This document shows positions 7,472 to 15,807 of a stretch of DNA of 24,055 nt, one piece after another (positions within the stretch are counted from its first letter, which is position 1; every line of letters starts with the position of its first letter). The notes below the pieces were generated by a model. It was not told the DNA's origin, did no database searches, and saw only the letters and a program-made list of their open reading frames with translations. The translations under genes and the position numbers were made by a program. This DNA comes from TMP-86 sp031394735 (GTDB taxonomy: Bacteria; Pseudomonadota; Gammaproteobacteria; Steroidobacterales; Steroidobacteraceae), in assembly GCA_031394735.1 (NCBI GenBank), contig JANMXI010000305.1:1-24055 (forward strand), read 5' to 3'.

Positions 7472-9364
7472 ATGCTTCAGACAATTCACGACAAGATCAA
7501 AGGTTGGGTCGCTTACACAGTGCTCGGAGCCATCGCCGTGGTGTTCGTCTTGTGGGGCATCAACTTCACCATGGGGGCGCCCACCTACGCCGCCAAAGTG
7601 GACGGCCGGGAGATTTCCGCCAACGAGTTGCGCCAGACCTATCAGCAGGAGCTGGCTCGTGCCGAGCGCGGTACCGATGGGCAACTGGATGAAGCGCAAC
7701 GCAATCAGATCAAGGCGCGCGTGCTGGAGGATTCAGTAAGCGTCGAGGCGCTGCTGGGTCGGATGCACACGCTCGGCTATCGCGTCAGCGAAACCGACCT
7801 GCTGACCGCCATGGCGCAAATTCCGGCCTTCCAGGTCGACGGCAAGTTCGACTCGGCGCACGCAGTTGCCGTGCTCAAGGCGCAGGGTCGTTCGGTGCCG
7901 GAAGTCGAGGGCTTGATCCGCCGTCAGATTCAAATCGGGCAACTCGAAACGGCGTTGCGCGGTTCCAGTTTCACCACCGATGCAGAAGCGAAGCAATTGA
8001 CCGCCTTGACCCGCCAGCAGCGTGAGTTGAGCTGGGTCGTGTATTCCGCGGCGCATTATCTGCCCGAGGTCAAGTTGGACGACGCGGCGCTCAAGGCCTA
8101 CTACGAGCAGCACAAGGCCGAGTACATGACTCCCGAGACGCTGGATCTGCGCGCGCTGGAACTCAGCCTGACGGAGATGTCCGCGCGCGTCAGCGTCGAT
8201 GAGGCGCAGTTGAAGACGTATTTCGCCGAACAGAAGACCAAGAATCCCGAGAAGTACGTTCAGTCCGAGCAACGTCGTGCCAGCCATATCCTGATCACGG
8301 TCACCGACCCGAAAGAGGATGCCGCTGCCAAGGCCAAAGCCGATGACGTCTACAAGCGCGCCAAGGCCGGTGAAGACTTCGCCAAGCTCGCCAAGGAATT
8401 CTCGCAGGACAAGGCGTCGGCGCAGCAGGGCGGAGATCTAGGCTGGTCCGACCGCAAGGTATGGGTGGCGCCGTTCGCCGATGCCGCCTTCGGCATGCAG
8501 GCCAATGAGATTCGCGGACCGGTGAAGACTCAGTTCGGCTATCACATCATCAAGCTCGACGGCATCCGCCCGGCCGCCGAAAAGAGCTTCGAGGAGAGCA
8601 AGTCGGATCTGGATGCGCAGTACCGGCGCAATGAAGCCGAGCGACTATTCAATGCGGCCCAGGATCAACTGGCCGACGCGGCGCTGCAGAACGCCACCGA
8701 CATCGACGTGGTCGCGAAGAAATCCGGCCTGACGGTCAAGGAGGTGCCGGGCTTCAGCCGCACCCATGGCGGCGGCGTGCTGGGCAATTCTCCCAAGCTC
8801 ATTCAAGCCGTGTTTGGTCAGGATGTATTGGACGGGCGCCTCAGCCCCATCATCGAAATCGAGAAAGGCCGCGGCGTCGTGGTGCGTGGTTCGAACCACA
8901 AGCTGCCGCAACAAAAACCGCTGGAGGCCGTGCTTGCCGAAGTCAACGGCGCGCTCAAGAAGCAACGTAGCGAGGAACTGGCCGCCGCTGCCGCTCAGGA
9001 GGCCGTGAAACGTCTTCAGGGAGGCGAAACCCTCGAAGCTGTAGCCAAGCAGTCAGGCTCCGCGCCTCCGCTTGCGAAGTTCGTAGCGCGTCCGGATCAG
9101 ACCGTGCCGGTCGAAATTCGGGAGGCCGCCTTTGCCGCCCCGAAGCCCGATGGCAAGCCGACCTTCCGGAACGTGGTCCTGGCCAACGGCGACAGCGCCG
9201 TGTTCGCCTTCACGGCGGTTCGCCTGGACCCGACGGCCGACATCCAGACGGCGCAGCTCAAACGTCAATATGCGGACGCGATTGCCGAGTCCGAGGCAAT
9301 GGCCTACTCGAGCGCTGCGCGCGCCGACGCGAAGGTGCAATTGAACCTGCAGGCCATCGACTGA
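7472..9364 (+). CDS. ppiD: Periplasmic folding chaperone / peptidyl-prolyl isomerase PpiD
   Basis: 630 residues, close to the 623 of E. coli PpiD. The ATG at 7472 starts the typical M-L-Q-T-I-H-D-K-I-K; a longer in-frame start at 7400 adds residues the family lacks. A single N-terminal membrane anchor (about 12-31) leads to a SurA-N-like helical region (about 40-260). A parvulin domain follows at about 269-365, with S-H-I-L near its start, G-G-D-L-G-W in the middle and F-G-Y-H-I-I-K at its end, then a C-terminal chaperone region. PpiD is anchored in the inner membrane facing the periplasm and assists folding of secreted proteins near the Sec translocon. In E. coli it follows lon-hupB; here the two tRNAs precede it and no hupB is visible. 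Confidence 0.93.
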   Translation: MLQTIHDKIKGWVAYTVLGAIAVVFVLWGINFTMGAPTYAAKVDGREISANELRQTYQQELARAERGTDGQLDEAQRNQIKARVLEDSVSVEALLGRMHTLGYRVSETDLLTAMAQIPAFQVDGKFDSAHAVAVLKAQGRSVPEVEGLIRRQIQIGQLETALRGSSFTTDAEAKQLTALTRQQRELSWVVYSAAHYLPEVKLDDAALKAYYEQHKAEYMTPETLDLRALELSLTEMSARVSVDEAQLKTYFAEQKTKNPEKYVQSEQRRASHILITVTDPKEDAAAKAKADDVYKRAKAGEDFAKLAKEFSQDKASAQQGGDLGWSDRKVWVAPFADAAFGMQANEIRGPVKTQFGYHIIKLDGIRPAAEKSFEESKSDLDAQYRRNEAERLFNAAQDQLADAALQNATDIDVVAKKSGLTVKEVPGFSRTHGGGVLGNSPKLIQAVFGQDVLDGRLSPIIEIEKGRGVVVRGSNHKLPQQKPLEAVLAEVNGALKKQRSEELAAAAAQEAVKRLQGGETLEAVAKQSGSAPPLAKFVARPDQTVPVEIREAAFAAPKPDGKPTFRNVVLANGDSAVFAFTAVRLDPTADIQTAQLKRQYADAIAESEAMAYSSAARADAKVQLNLQAID

Positions 9365-9371
9365 TCGACGC

Positions 9372-10001
9372 GTGAACGATCTCTGGCAGCAGTTTTCGCA
9401 GTGGTACCTAACGGTATTGGGTGACGGCGGTTATCCGCTGATCGTTGGCCTGATGGCGCTGGAGAGCACCATCGTGCCGATTCCCAGCGAGATGATCATT
9501 CCGCCGGCGGCCTATCTCGCGCACACGCAGGGGGTCATCGGCGTTCCGGGCGTGATACTGGCGGGGACCCTGGGTTCCTGGCTGGGCGCGACCGTGATGT
9601 ACTGGGGTGCGCGCCTCCTCGGTCGTCCCTTCGTGATGCGCTTCGGACCGTATGTCGGCATGGTGGTTGCGAAGATTGAACGGGCCGAGGTCTGGGCTGC
9701 GCGTTACGGAACTCCCGGCGTGTTCTTCTCCCGTCTGCTGCCTGTGATCCGCCATTTGATCGGCATCCCGGCCGGCATCGTGCGCATGGATTTTCGCTGG
9801 TATTCGCTCGCCACGCTGGTGGGGTCGGCGTTCTGGTGTTCCGTGCTGGCCTGGCTCGGCGTCACCGTCGGCAAGAATCCGCAACTGCTGGCCGGATCCT
9901 TGCATCGATTTGCCGGCATGGTGGTCCTGCTCGGGCTAGCCTTGGCAGCGGTCTATTATTGGTTCGTTCATCGACCTGCCGGACGTTCCGGCGGGCGCTA
10001 A
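9372..10001 (+). CDS. DedA family inner-membrane protein
   Basis: 209 residues starting at a GTG seven nt after the ppiD stop; the ribosome site is weak, so the start is the best available rather than proven. Family hallmarks are L-E-S-T-I-V-P-I-P-S-E near residue 30, the G-x-x-L-G-x-x-x-x-Y-x-x-G helix near 60-80, and F-S-R-L-L-P-V-I-R with G-I-P-A-G at about 115-130. Several hydrophobic segments make it an integral membrane protein with re-entrant loops. DedA/SNARE-associated proteins include undecaprenyl-phosphate and other phospholipid translocases; which lipid this member moves cannot be told from sequence. Position between ppiD and dps suggests cotranscription with ppiD. Confidence 0.88.
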   Translation: MNDLWQQFSQWYLTVLGDGGYPLIVGLMALESTIVPIPSEMIIPPAAYLAHTQGVIGVPGVILAGTLGSWLGATVMYWGARLLGRPFVMRFGPYVGMVVAKIERAEVWAARYGTPGVFFSRLLPVIRHLIGIPAGIVRMDFRWYSLATLVGSAFWCSVLAWLGVTVGKNPQLLAGSLHRFAGMVVLLGLALAAVYYWFVHRPAGRSGGR

Positions 10002-10022
10002 TTGCCCGATCGGAGTATTCCC

Positions 10023-10520
10023 ATGGCGAAGAAATCCAAGAGTTCAGCAGGCAAGATCGACATCGGCATCAGCAGCGAGGACCGCGAGAAAATTGCCGGT
10101 GGCCTGGCGCATCTGTTGGCCGACACCTACACGCTGTATCTGTCGACCCACAATTTTCATTGGAACGTCACCGGTCCGATGTTCAACACGCTGCACACCA
10201 TGTTCATGACGCAGTACACCGAATTGTGGAATGCTGTGGACCCGATTGCCGAGCGTATTCGCGCATTGGGTTTTCCTGCGCCGGGTACGTACGCGCAGTT
10301 CGGCAGACTCTCTTCGATCAAGGAAGTCGAGGGTGTGCCTTCGGCCACGCAGATGGTGGCGATTCTGGTGAAAGGTCATGAAGCGGTGGCCAAGACCGCG
10401 CGCAGTATTTTCCGCGTGGCAGAAGAAGCCAATGATCAGCCGACGGCGGATTTGTTGACGCAGCGACTGGATATCCACGAGAAGACTGCGTGGATGTTGC
10501 GGGTCATCCTCGAACGCTAG
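10023..10520 (+). CDS. dps: Dps, DNA-binding ferritin-like starvation protein
   Basis: 165 residues from the ATG at 10023, chosen because GGAG lies at 10012-10015; an in-frame TTG at 10002 has no ribosome site. The inter-subunit ferroxidase residues are in place: His 46 (N-F-H-W-N-V), His 58 (T-L-H), Asp 73 and Glu 77 (D-P-I-A-E-R), with the same spacing as E. coli H51/H63/D78/E82. The Lys/Ser-rich N-terminus (K-K-S-K-S-S) is the flexible tail used for DNA contact in this family. Dps forms dodecamers that oxidise and store iron using peroxide and compact DNA in stationary phase. It starts 21 nt after the DedA stop and ends flush against the convergent fabI stop. Confidence 0.95.
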   Translation: MAKKSKSSAGKIDIGISSEDREKIAGGLAHLLADTYTLYLSTHNFHWNVTGPMFNTLHTMFMTQYTELWNAVDPIAERIRALGFPAPGTYAQFGRLSSIKEVEGVPSATQMVAILVKGHEAVAKTARSIFRVAEEANDQPTADLLTQRLDIHEKTAWMLRVILER

Positions 10521-11315
10521 CTATTCCTTCTCGCCCTCGCCGAAACTCATGCCGACGGTGTTGTAGCCGCCGTCGACATACAGAATCTCGCCGGTGATGC
10601 CGGCCGCGAGATCCGAGGTCAGAAACGCCGCGGCGTTGCCCACATCTTCCAGCGTCACATTGCGCTTCAGCGGCGCCATCGAGGCGACGTGTCCGAGCAT
10701 TTTGCGAAAGCCGGGAATGCCGGCCGCTGCCAGCGTCTTGATCGGGCCGGCAGAGATGCCGTTGACACGGATGCCCGAAGGGCCCAAGTCCGCCGCCAGA
10801 AACCGCACATTCGCCTCGAGGCTGGCCTTCGCCAGACCCATGACGTTGTAGCTGGGGATCGAGCGGACCGCGCCCAGATACGTCAGCGTCAGCACGGAGG
10901 CCTGCCGTCCCTGCATGAAGGGCAGTGAGGCACGGGTCAGTGCGGTGAGGCTGTAGCTGGAGATATCGTGCGCGAGGCGGAATGCGTCGCGTGAGGTGAC
11001 CTGCGCAAACGATCCGGACATCGCCTCGCGCGGCGCAAATGCCACGGCATGCACCAGAATGTCGAAGTGATCCCAACGCGATTTGAGCTGCGCGAAGCCG
11101 CGCTCGATGTCCTCATCGGAACCCACATCCATCGCAAAGGTGATGTCGGAGTTCAGCTGTTTGGCCAACGGAATGACACGATCGCTCATGCGTTCAATGT
11201 AGGAGAAGGCAAGTGTAGTGCCCTCGCGGTGCAGCGCCTGCGCGATGCCCCAGGCGATCGACCGGTCGGTGGCAAGTCCGACGATCAACGCGCGCTTGCC
11301 GGTCATGAAACCCAT
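10521..11315 (-). CDS. fabI: Enoyl-[acyl-carrier-protein] reductase [NADH] FabI
   Basis: 264 residues. FabI performs the last reduction of each fatty acid elongation cycle in the cytoplasm. The active-site triad matches E. coli numbering: Tyr 146, Tyr 156 and Lys 163 in Y-N-V-M-G-L-A-K. The nucleotide-binding start is G-L-A-T-D-R-S-I, and the family end V-D-G-G-Y is present. The residue equivalent to E. coli Gly 93 is Ala 92 (H-A-V-A-F-A-P), as in some natural FabI proteins. The start is supported by GGGGAAG five nt upstream of the ATG. It is the third gene of a gloB-mltD-fabI run with 12 nt before it, and its TAG directly abuts the dps stop. Confidence 0.96.
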   Translation of the reverse strand: MGFMTGKRALIVGLATDRSIAWGIAQALHREGTTLAFSYIERMSDRVIPLAKQLNSDITFAMDVGSDEDIERGFAQLKSRWDHFDILVHAVAFAPREAMSGSFAQVTSRDAFRLAHDISSYSLTALTRASLPFMQGRQASVLTLTYLGAVRSIPSYNVMGLAKASLEANVRFLAADLGPSGIRVNGISAGPIKTLAAAGIPGFRKMLGHVASMAPLKRNVTLEDVGNAAAFLTSDLAAGITGEILYVDGGYNTVGMSFGEGEKE

Positions 11316-11327
11316 TTGCTTCCCCTT

Positions 11328-12950
11328 TTATGAACTTCGCTTGCGATTCGAATCCACGTACATCACCAGGCGTTGCCCGGCGCGGATTTGATGCTGCTTG
11401 TTGATGCCGTTCCAGGTTTTCAGCTGCTGCACGGATACCTGGTATTGGCGCGAAATCGAACTCAATGTGTCGCCGGCCCGCACGGTGTATTGAACCCGTC
11501 GACCCGACACGCCGGCTTCGCCGCGCGCGCGTCGGATGGTGGTCTTGATGACCAAACGCTGTCCCGCGACGAGGCGTTCGTTAGCGCCCAGGCCGTTGAT
11601 GCGTGCCAGCGTTTCGACACTGGTGCCGTGACGGCGCGCGATGGCGCGCAGAGTCTCACCGCGTCGAACGCGATGCACGATCTGGTGGCGACGTCCATTG
11701 TCCGTGGACGGTCGGTCAACGCGCTGTGCCGCGAGCAGCACCTTGTCAGGCAGCTGGCCGCTGTCCTCAGGAATCTTCAACTCCTGTCCGACGCTGAGCT
11801 TCTTGCCGCCCATGTCGTTCAACTTGGCGATGACGGCGACCGAAGTGCCGTATTGCTTGGCGATGCCCGGCAGGGATTCACGACGTTCAACGGTGTGCGT
11901 GACATAGCGCACGCGATCTTCTTCCGGCAGGGTGGTGAGCGCAGCTTCCAACGCGTCGGCGCGGTCGATGGGAACCAGCAGGCGATGCGGTCCGCTCGGA
12001 TCGGTGGCCCAGCGGTTATAGCCAGGGTTCAACGCCACGACCTCTTCGTAAGGACTGCCCGCCAATTGCGCGGCGACCTTCAGGTCGATCTGCGAGGTGG
12101 TGTTGATGATGGCAAAGTACGGTTCATTCCGGATCACCGAAAACCCCAGGCCATAGCGCTCGGGCTCCGCCATGAGACGCTTCATCGCCAGCAACTTCGG
12201 CACATAGGCACGCGTTTCGGCCGGCAGTCGCAGGTGCCAGAAATCGGTGGGCAGCCCGGCTCGTTCGTTGCGGTTGATGGCACGTTGCACGCCGGCCTCA
12301 CCGACGTTGTATGCCGCGATCGCCAGCAGCCAGTCGCCATTGAACTGGTCGTGCAGAATTTGCAGGTAGTCGAGTGCTGCACGCGTGGATTCCACCACGT
12401 CGCGGCGGCCGTCGAACCACCAGTTCTGCTTCAAGCCGAAGCGATCGCCGGTGCCTGGAATGAATTGCCACAGTCCTGCGGCGCGGCTGGATGAATACGC
12501 GAACGGCTCGTAGGCGCTCTCGACCATCGGCAGCAACGCGAATTCCAGCGGCATGCCGCGCGCCTCGACTTCGCACACGATGTGATACAAATAGCGTTGT
12601 GCCCGCTGGAACACACGATCCAGATATTCCTGATTGCGCACCAGCCATGCCAGTTGCTGATCCACCGCCGGCTCCTGCACTTCATCGAGCACGAAGCCAT
12701 CGCGCAGGCGGTCAAACAAATCGTCGAAATCCTCGCCGTTGCCCACATGCCATTCACTGGGCATTTGCGCCGACGGCATGGCGCCCTCGGCCGGCGCGGC
12801 CATGTCGGCGGTGGCGCTGGCGTCACTACTGGGTGCCGGTACCGTCACCACCGGTGGAGGAGCGGCGGGCTTGGGCTGGCTGGCGCAGGCGCCGAGGAGC
12901 AATGCTCCCAGCATCCCCGTCATGCCCGCGATCGGACGCACCAGCCTCAT
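11328..12950 (-). CDS. mltD: Membrane-bound lytic murein transglycosylase D (lipoprotein, three LysM domains)
   Basis: 540 residues from the ATG at 12948-12950. A start 36 nt upstream would overlap gloB and lengthen the lipoprotein signal; from the chosen start the lipobox L-L-G-A-C falls at 18-22. A Pro/Ala linker leads to the transglycosylase domain (about 95-260) with catalytic Glu 144 in M-V-E-S-A-Y, then A-G-L-W-Q-F-I-P-G-T-G and I-A-A-Y-N-V-G-E. Three LysM modules follow at about 350-394, 423-469 and 487-532, anchoring the enzyme to peptidoglycan; E. coli MltD has two. The enzyme cleaves murein glycan strands with 1,6-anhydro ends, presumably at the outer membrane's inner face. It starts 10 nt after gloB, the same adjacency as in E. 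coli. Confidence 0.94.
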   Translation of the reverse strand: MRLVRPIAGMTGMLGALLLGACASQPKPAAPPPVVTVPAPSSDASATADMAAPAEGAMPSAQMPSEWHVGNGEDFDDLFDRLRDGFVLDEVQEPAVDQQLAWLVRNQEYLDRVFQRAQRYLYHIVCEVEARGMPLEFALLPMVESAYEPFAYSSSRAAGLWQFIPGTGDRFGLKQNWWFDGRRDVVESTRAALDYLQILHDQFNGDWLLAIAAYNVGEAGVQRAINRNERAGLPTDFWHLRLPAETRAYVPKLLAMKRLMAEPERYGLGFSVIRNEPYFAIINTTSQIDLKVAAQLAGSPYEEVVALNPGYNRWATDPSGPHRLLVPIDRADALEAALTTLPEEDRVRYVTHTVERRESLPGIAKQYGTSVAVIAKLNDMGGKKLSVGQELKIPEDSGQLPDKVLLAAQRVDRPSTDNGRRHQIVHRVRRGETLRAIARRHGTSVETLARINGLGANERLVAGQRLVIKTTIRRARGEAGVSGRRVQYTVRAGDTLSSISRQYQVSVQQLKTWNGINKQHQIRAGQRLVMYVDSNRKRSS

Positions 12951-12960
12951 GCAACCGTGC

Positions 12961-13737
12961 TCATCGAAACTGGTCCTTCCAGGCACGCAACACCTCGAAC
13001 ACCTGTGCGTTGTCGCTTAAGCGTTTGCCGGCATGGTGTTCGGCGGCGCGCCGCACGACCGGTGTATCGCATCGCAGGAAAGGATTGACCTGAATTTCCA
13101 GCGCCAATGTGGAGGGTAGGGTGGGCGAGCCATCGGCCCGCAGTTTCTTCACCTGGGTCTGGTAGTCGGCGCCGGCGGCGTTGTCAGGCTCCACCACCTG
13201 CGCAAAGCGCAGGTTCGACGCCGTATATTCATGGCCGCAGAACACCTGCGTGTCCGATGGCAGGGCCCGCAGGCGCTCCAGGGAGTGGTTCATTTGTTGC
13301 GCGGTTCCTTCGAAAGTGCGCCCACAGCCGGCGCTGAACAAAGTGTCGCCACTGAACACGGAATCGTGGCCCCAAAATGCGATGTGACTTAATGTATGCC
13401 CTGGAATTTCCAGAGTCTTGAATGCAAGTCCCAACTCGGGCAAGTCGACGGTCTGCCCCTCGACGGCGCTCATCGTGCGGGTGGCGATGCGGTCGTCGTC
13501 GGGTGCGATGACGGGGACCTTGGCGAGGCGCAGCAGGTCCGGGACGCCGCCGATGTGGTCAGGGTGGTGATGAGTCAATAGAATCGCGGCCAATTGCAGG
13601 TCGGAACGGCGCAATTCGTCGATCACCGGCGCCGCGTCACCCGGGTCCACCACGGCGACGCGCTCTGGATGGAGAGGGGAATGGATCAGCCAGATGTAGT
13701 TGTCGGCGAAGGCCTGTACGGGTCGCACGCTGAGCAC
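12961..13737 (-). CDS. gloB: Hydroxyacylglutathione hydrolase (glyoxalase II)
   Basis: 258 residues, the usual family length. Metal ligands of the binuclear site are visible: H56-x-H58-x-D60-H61 (T-H-H-H-P-D-H), His 114 (P-G-H-T), Asp 131 (S-G-D-T-L-F) and His 169 (C-G-H-E-Y). The glutathione-binding signatures G-C-G-R-x-F-E-G and H-E-Y-T-x-x-N-L-R-F-A are intact. It hydrolyses S-lactoylglutathione to lactate and glutathione, the second step of methylglyoxal removal in the cytoplasm. It is first of three minus-strand genes (gloB-mltD-fabI) and divergent from yafS across 125 nt. Confidence 0.96.
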   Translation of the reverse strand: MLSVRPVQAFADNYIWLIHSPLHPERVAVVDPGDAAPVIDELRRSDLQLAAILLTHHHPDHIGGVPDLLRLAKVPVIAPDDDRIATRTMSAVEGQTVDLPELGLAFKTLEIPGHTLSHIAFWGHDSVFSGDTLFSAGCGRTFEGTAQQMNHSLERLRALPSDTQVFCGHEYTASNLRFAQVVEPDNAAGADYQTQVKKLRADGSPTLPSTLALEIQVNPFLRCDTPVVRRAAEHHAGKRLSDNAQVFEVLRAWKDQFR

Positions 13738-13771
13738 GGCTAGAGACCCTTTGGAGCATGATCATTTGCGT

Positions 13772-13802
13772 TTGACATTTTGCGCCGTATTTAACCTGTA
13801 AC
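13772..13802 (+). promoter_or_regulatory. Possible promoter for yafS-rnhA-dnaQ in the gloB/yafS divergent gap
   Basis: A perfect TTGACA lies at 13772-13777 and TGTAAC at 13797-13802, with a long 19-bp spacer. A second weak -10-like TAGTAT lies at 13816-13821. The 125-nt gap must hold promoters for both directions, but neither is a strong consensus. The position relative to the yafS start (60-90 nt upstream) is reasonable. Confidence 0.3.
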
Positions 13803-13862
13803 ATCTCAACTTCGCTAGTATTTTTATGGGGAGCGACGGTTGCAAAACCGCGACATTCGGGC

Positions 13863-14564
13863 GTGACGAACTGGTTTGAAACCCCGCTGGGCAGGCGTGT
13901 CATGCACGAAGAAACGCTGCTGGCGCGCGATGCGCTGGAGGACGTGTTCGGCTTCGACCTGTTGCAAATAGGCCAATGGGGGCAGGAACGATTTCTGCTG
14001 AGTGCCGCGCGCACCCAGCATGCGACGGTGGTTGCCGACCACGCCCACGCGGGGGCGGCCCTGACTGCGCATTTCGATGCCTTGCCGTTTGCCTCGGATT
14101 CAATCGACGCGGTGCTGTTGCCGCATACGCTGGAACTGGTGGATGACCCCTACGCGGTATTGCGGGAGGCGGAGCGCATTTTGCGCCCGGAAGGAACCTT
14201 GATGATCTGCGGCTTCAATCCGTGGAGCGGCTGGGGATTGCGGCGAGCCATGGCGCGCGCAGTGCACGGTGCGGCATTCCCGCCCGACATCCAGCGCCTG
14301 ATTTCCGAGATGCGTCTGAAGGATTGGGTGGCCTTGCTGGGTTTGGACGTGGACAAGGTCATGGGCTATCTGGGGTTGATCCCCCTGATCGGCCCAAGCG
14401 TGCCGCCGCAAAGCCACGTGGCACGGCCCTCGATCATGTGCGGCGCGTATCTGCTCAAGGCGCACAAACGCGCGCACACCCTGACGATGGTGCGGCCGAA
14501 GTGGCGAACACGGCCGCGGGTACTGGTGGGCGCCGCCGAACCCACTACGCGCGTGCGCGGGTGA
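13863..14564 (+). CDS. yafS: YafS-like class I SAM-dependent methyltransferase
   Basis: 233 residues; E. coli YafS has 240 and sits at the same place between gloB and rnhA. The region W-F-E-T-P-L-G near the N-terminus and G-F-D-L-L-Q-I-G at about 30-37 resemble YafS, which supports the GTG start at 13863 even though its ribosome site is poor. The methyltransferase core shows A-L-P-F-A-S-D-S-I-D at about 75-84, L-E-L-V-D-D-P, L-R-E-A-E-R-I-L-R-P-E-G and G-F-N-P-W-S. The usual glycine-rich SAM motif I is degenerate (Q-I-G-Q-W-G). Its substrate is unknown in E. coli and here. The TGA overlaps the rnhA GTG (GTGA), so the two are translationally coupled. Confidence 0.85.
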   Translation: MTNWFETPLGRRVMHEETLLARDALEDVFGFDLLQIGQWGQERFLLSAARTQHATVVADHAHAGAALTAHFDALPFASDSIDAVLLPHTLELVDDPYAVLREAERILRPEGTLMICGFNPWSGWGLRRAMARAVHGAAFPPDIQRLISEMRLKDWVALLGLDVDKVMGYLGLIPLIGPSVPPQSHVARPSIMCGAYLLKAHKRAHTLTMVRPKWRTRPRVLVGAAEPTTRVRG

Positions 14565-15016
14565 CGCCCATCGAGCTGTACACCGACGGCGCCTGCCGCG
14601 GCAATCCCGGACCCGGCGGGTGGGGCGCGTTGTTGATCGCCAAAGACGTGCGCAAGGAATTGATGGGTGCAGAATTGCTCACCACCAACAATCGCATGGA
14701 GTTGATGGGGGCCATCGAGGGGTTGAACGCGTTGCAGCGACGCTGCGCTGTCCGCCTGTACACCGACTCCAAATATGTTTTGCAGGGCATGACCGAATGG
14801 CTGCCGGACTGGAAGGCGCGGGGCTGGCGCACGGCGGCCAAAAAGCCGGTGAAGAATCAGGATTTGTGGGAACGATTGGATGCGGCCGTGCAAGCGCACG
14901 ACATTCAATGGGAGTGGGTGAAAGGTCACTCGGGCAATGAGGGCAATGAGCGCGTCGATCAACTCGCCAACGTGGCGATCGATGCGCTGCTGGCGCGGGA
15001 AAAAGGAGCGGGATAA
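14561..15016 (+). CDS. rnhA: Ribonuclease HI
   Basis: 151 residues from the GTG at 14561, which overlaps the yafS stop by four bases. In-frame sequence further upstream is a shadow of yafS. All catalytic residues are present one position before E. coli numbering: Asp 9 (Y-T-D-G), Glu 47 (R-M-E-L), Asp 69 (Y-T-D-S-K-Y), His 123 (K-G-H-S-G) and Asp 133 (N-E-R-V-D). The basic handle region around 85-100 (W-K-A-R-G-W-R, K-K-P-V-K-N) is present. The enzyme degrades RNA in RNA-DNA hybrids such as R-loops and primers. dnaQ follows with no gap. Confidence 0.97.
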   Translation: MTPIELYTDGACRGNPGPGGWGALLIAKDVRKELMGAELLTTNNRMELMGAIEGLNALQRRCAVRLYTDSKYVLQGMTEWLPDWKARGWRTAAKKPVKNQDLWERLDAAVQAHDIQWEWVKGHSGNEGNERVDQLANVAIDALLAREKGAG

Positions 15017-15724
15017 ATGCGGCAGATCATTTTGGACACGGAAACCACCGGCCTGGAAGTCGAGAAGAAACATCGGGTCATCGAGATCGGCTGCATCGAA
15101 CTCGTGAACCGGCGCATCACCGGGCAAAAATTTCATCGCTATCTGAATCCGGATCGCGACATCGACAAGGGTGCGGTCGAAGTGCACGGCATCACGCGCG
15201 AACGGTTGCAGAAGGAGCCGCGCTTCGCGGAAATCTGCGCGGAGTTCACGGATTTCGTGCGCGGCGCGGAGTTGATCATCCACAACGCCACCTTCGACGT
15301 CGCGTTCCTGAATGCGGAACTGGCGTTGCTGGCGGGCGAGAAAGCCAGAATCACCGACTGGTGCACAGTGTTGGACACATTAAGTCTGGCGCGCCGCATG
15401 CACCCCGGCCAGCGCAACAGCCTGGACGCATTGTGCAAGCGATATTCCGTCGACAATTCGCACCGCGACTATCACGGCGCGCTGCTGGACGCGCGCATCC
15501 TCGCCGAGGTGTATCTGGCGATGACCGGAGGCCAGGCGATTTTGACGTTGAGCGCGGAAGCGGATTCGGCCGCCTCACGAACGCGCCGGCAGAACTCCGC
15601 AGCCGGAAAAGTCGTGCCGCGAATACCGGTCATTCTGGCCGATGAGGAGGAATTGGGTGCGCATGAGCGCGTGCTCCAGGAGCTGGACAAGGCCTCGCGC
15701 GGCCAGACCGTGTGGAGAATGTGA
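15017..15724 (+). CDS. dnaQ: DNA polymerase III epsilon subunit, 3'-5' proofreading exonuclease
   Basis: 235 residues (E. coli 243). It is a DEDDh exonuclease with all five residues: Asp 7 and Glu 9 (D-T-E-T-T-G), Asp 94 (T-F-D-V-A-F), His 153 and Asp 158 (H-G-A-L-L-D-A). The ATG directly follows the rnhA TAA and has a good AAGGAG eight nt upstream. After the catalytic domain, Q-A-I-L-T-L at about 173-178 sits where E. coli has its clamp-binding Q-T-S-M-A-F, then comes a linker and the C-terminal segment that binds the polymerase alpha subunit. In E. coli rnhA and dnaQ are adjacent but divergent; here they are in tandem. Confidence 0.96.
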   Translation: MRQIILDTETTGLEVEKKHRVIEIGCIELVNRRITGQKFHRYLNPDRDIDKGAVEVHGITRERLQKEPRFAEICAEFTDFVRGAELIIHNATFDVAFLNAELALLAGEKARITDWCTVLDTLSLARRMHPGQRNSLDALCKRYSVDNSHRDYHGALLDARILAEVYLAMTGGQAILTLSAEADSAASRTRRQNSAAGKVVPRIPVILADEEELGAHERVLQELDKASRGQTVWRM

Positions 15725-15807
15725 GCGGGGACGAGGTTTTACCATCCAAATCCCATGATCCTTGGCCGTTCGACTACACTTTGCGCTTTGCGGCAATGGA
15801 GTGGTGA

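Noticed and set aside
10521..11315. FabI Ala in place of E. coli Gly 93 as a triclosan-resistance mark
   Set aside because: Natural FabI proteins such as that of S. aureus carry Ala at this place and remain sensitive, so the residue alone says nothing.
14366..15283. Minus-strand frame opposite yafS-rnhA-dnaQ
   Set aside because: Three well-identified genes with all catalytic residues occupy the plus strand; the opposite frame is a shadow.
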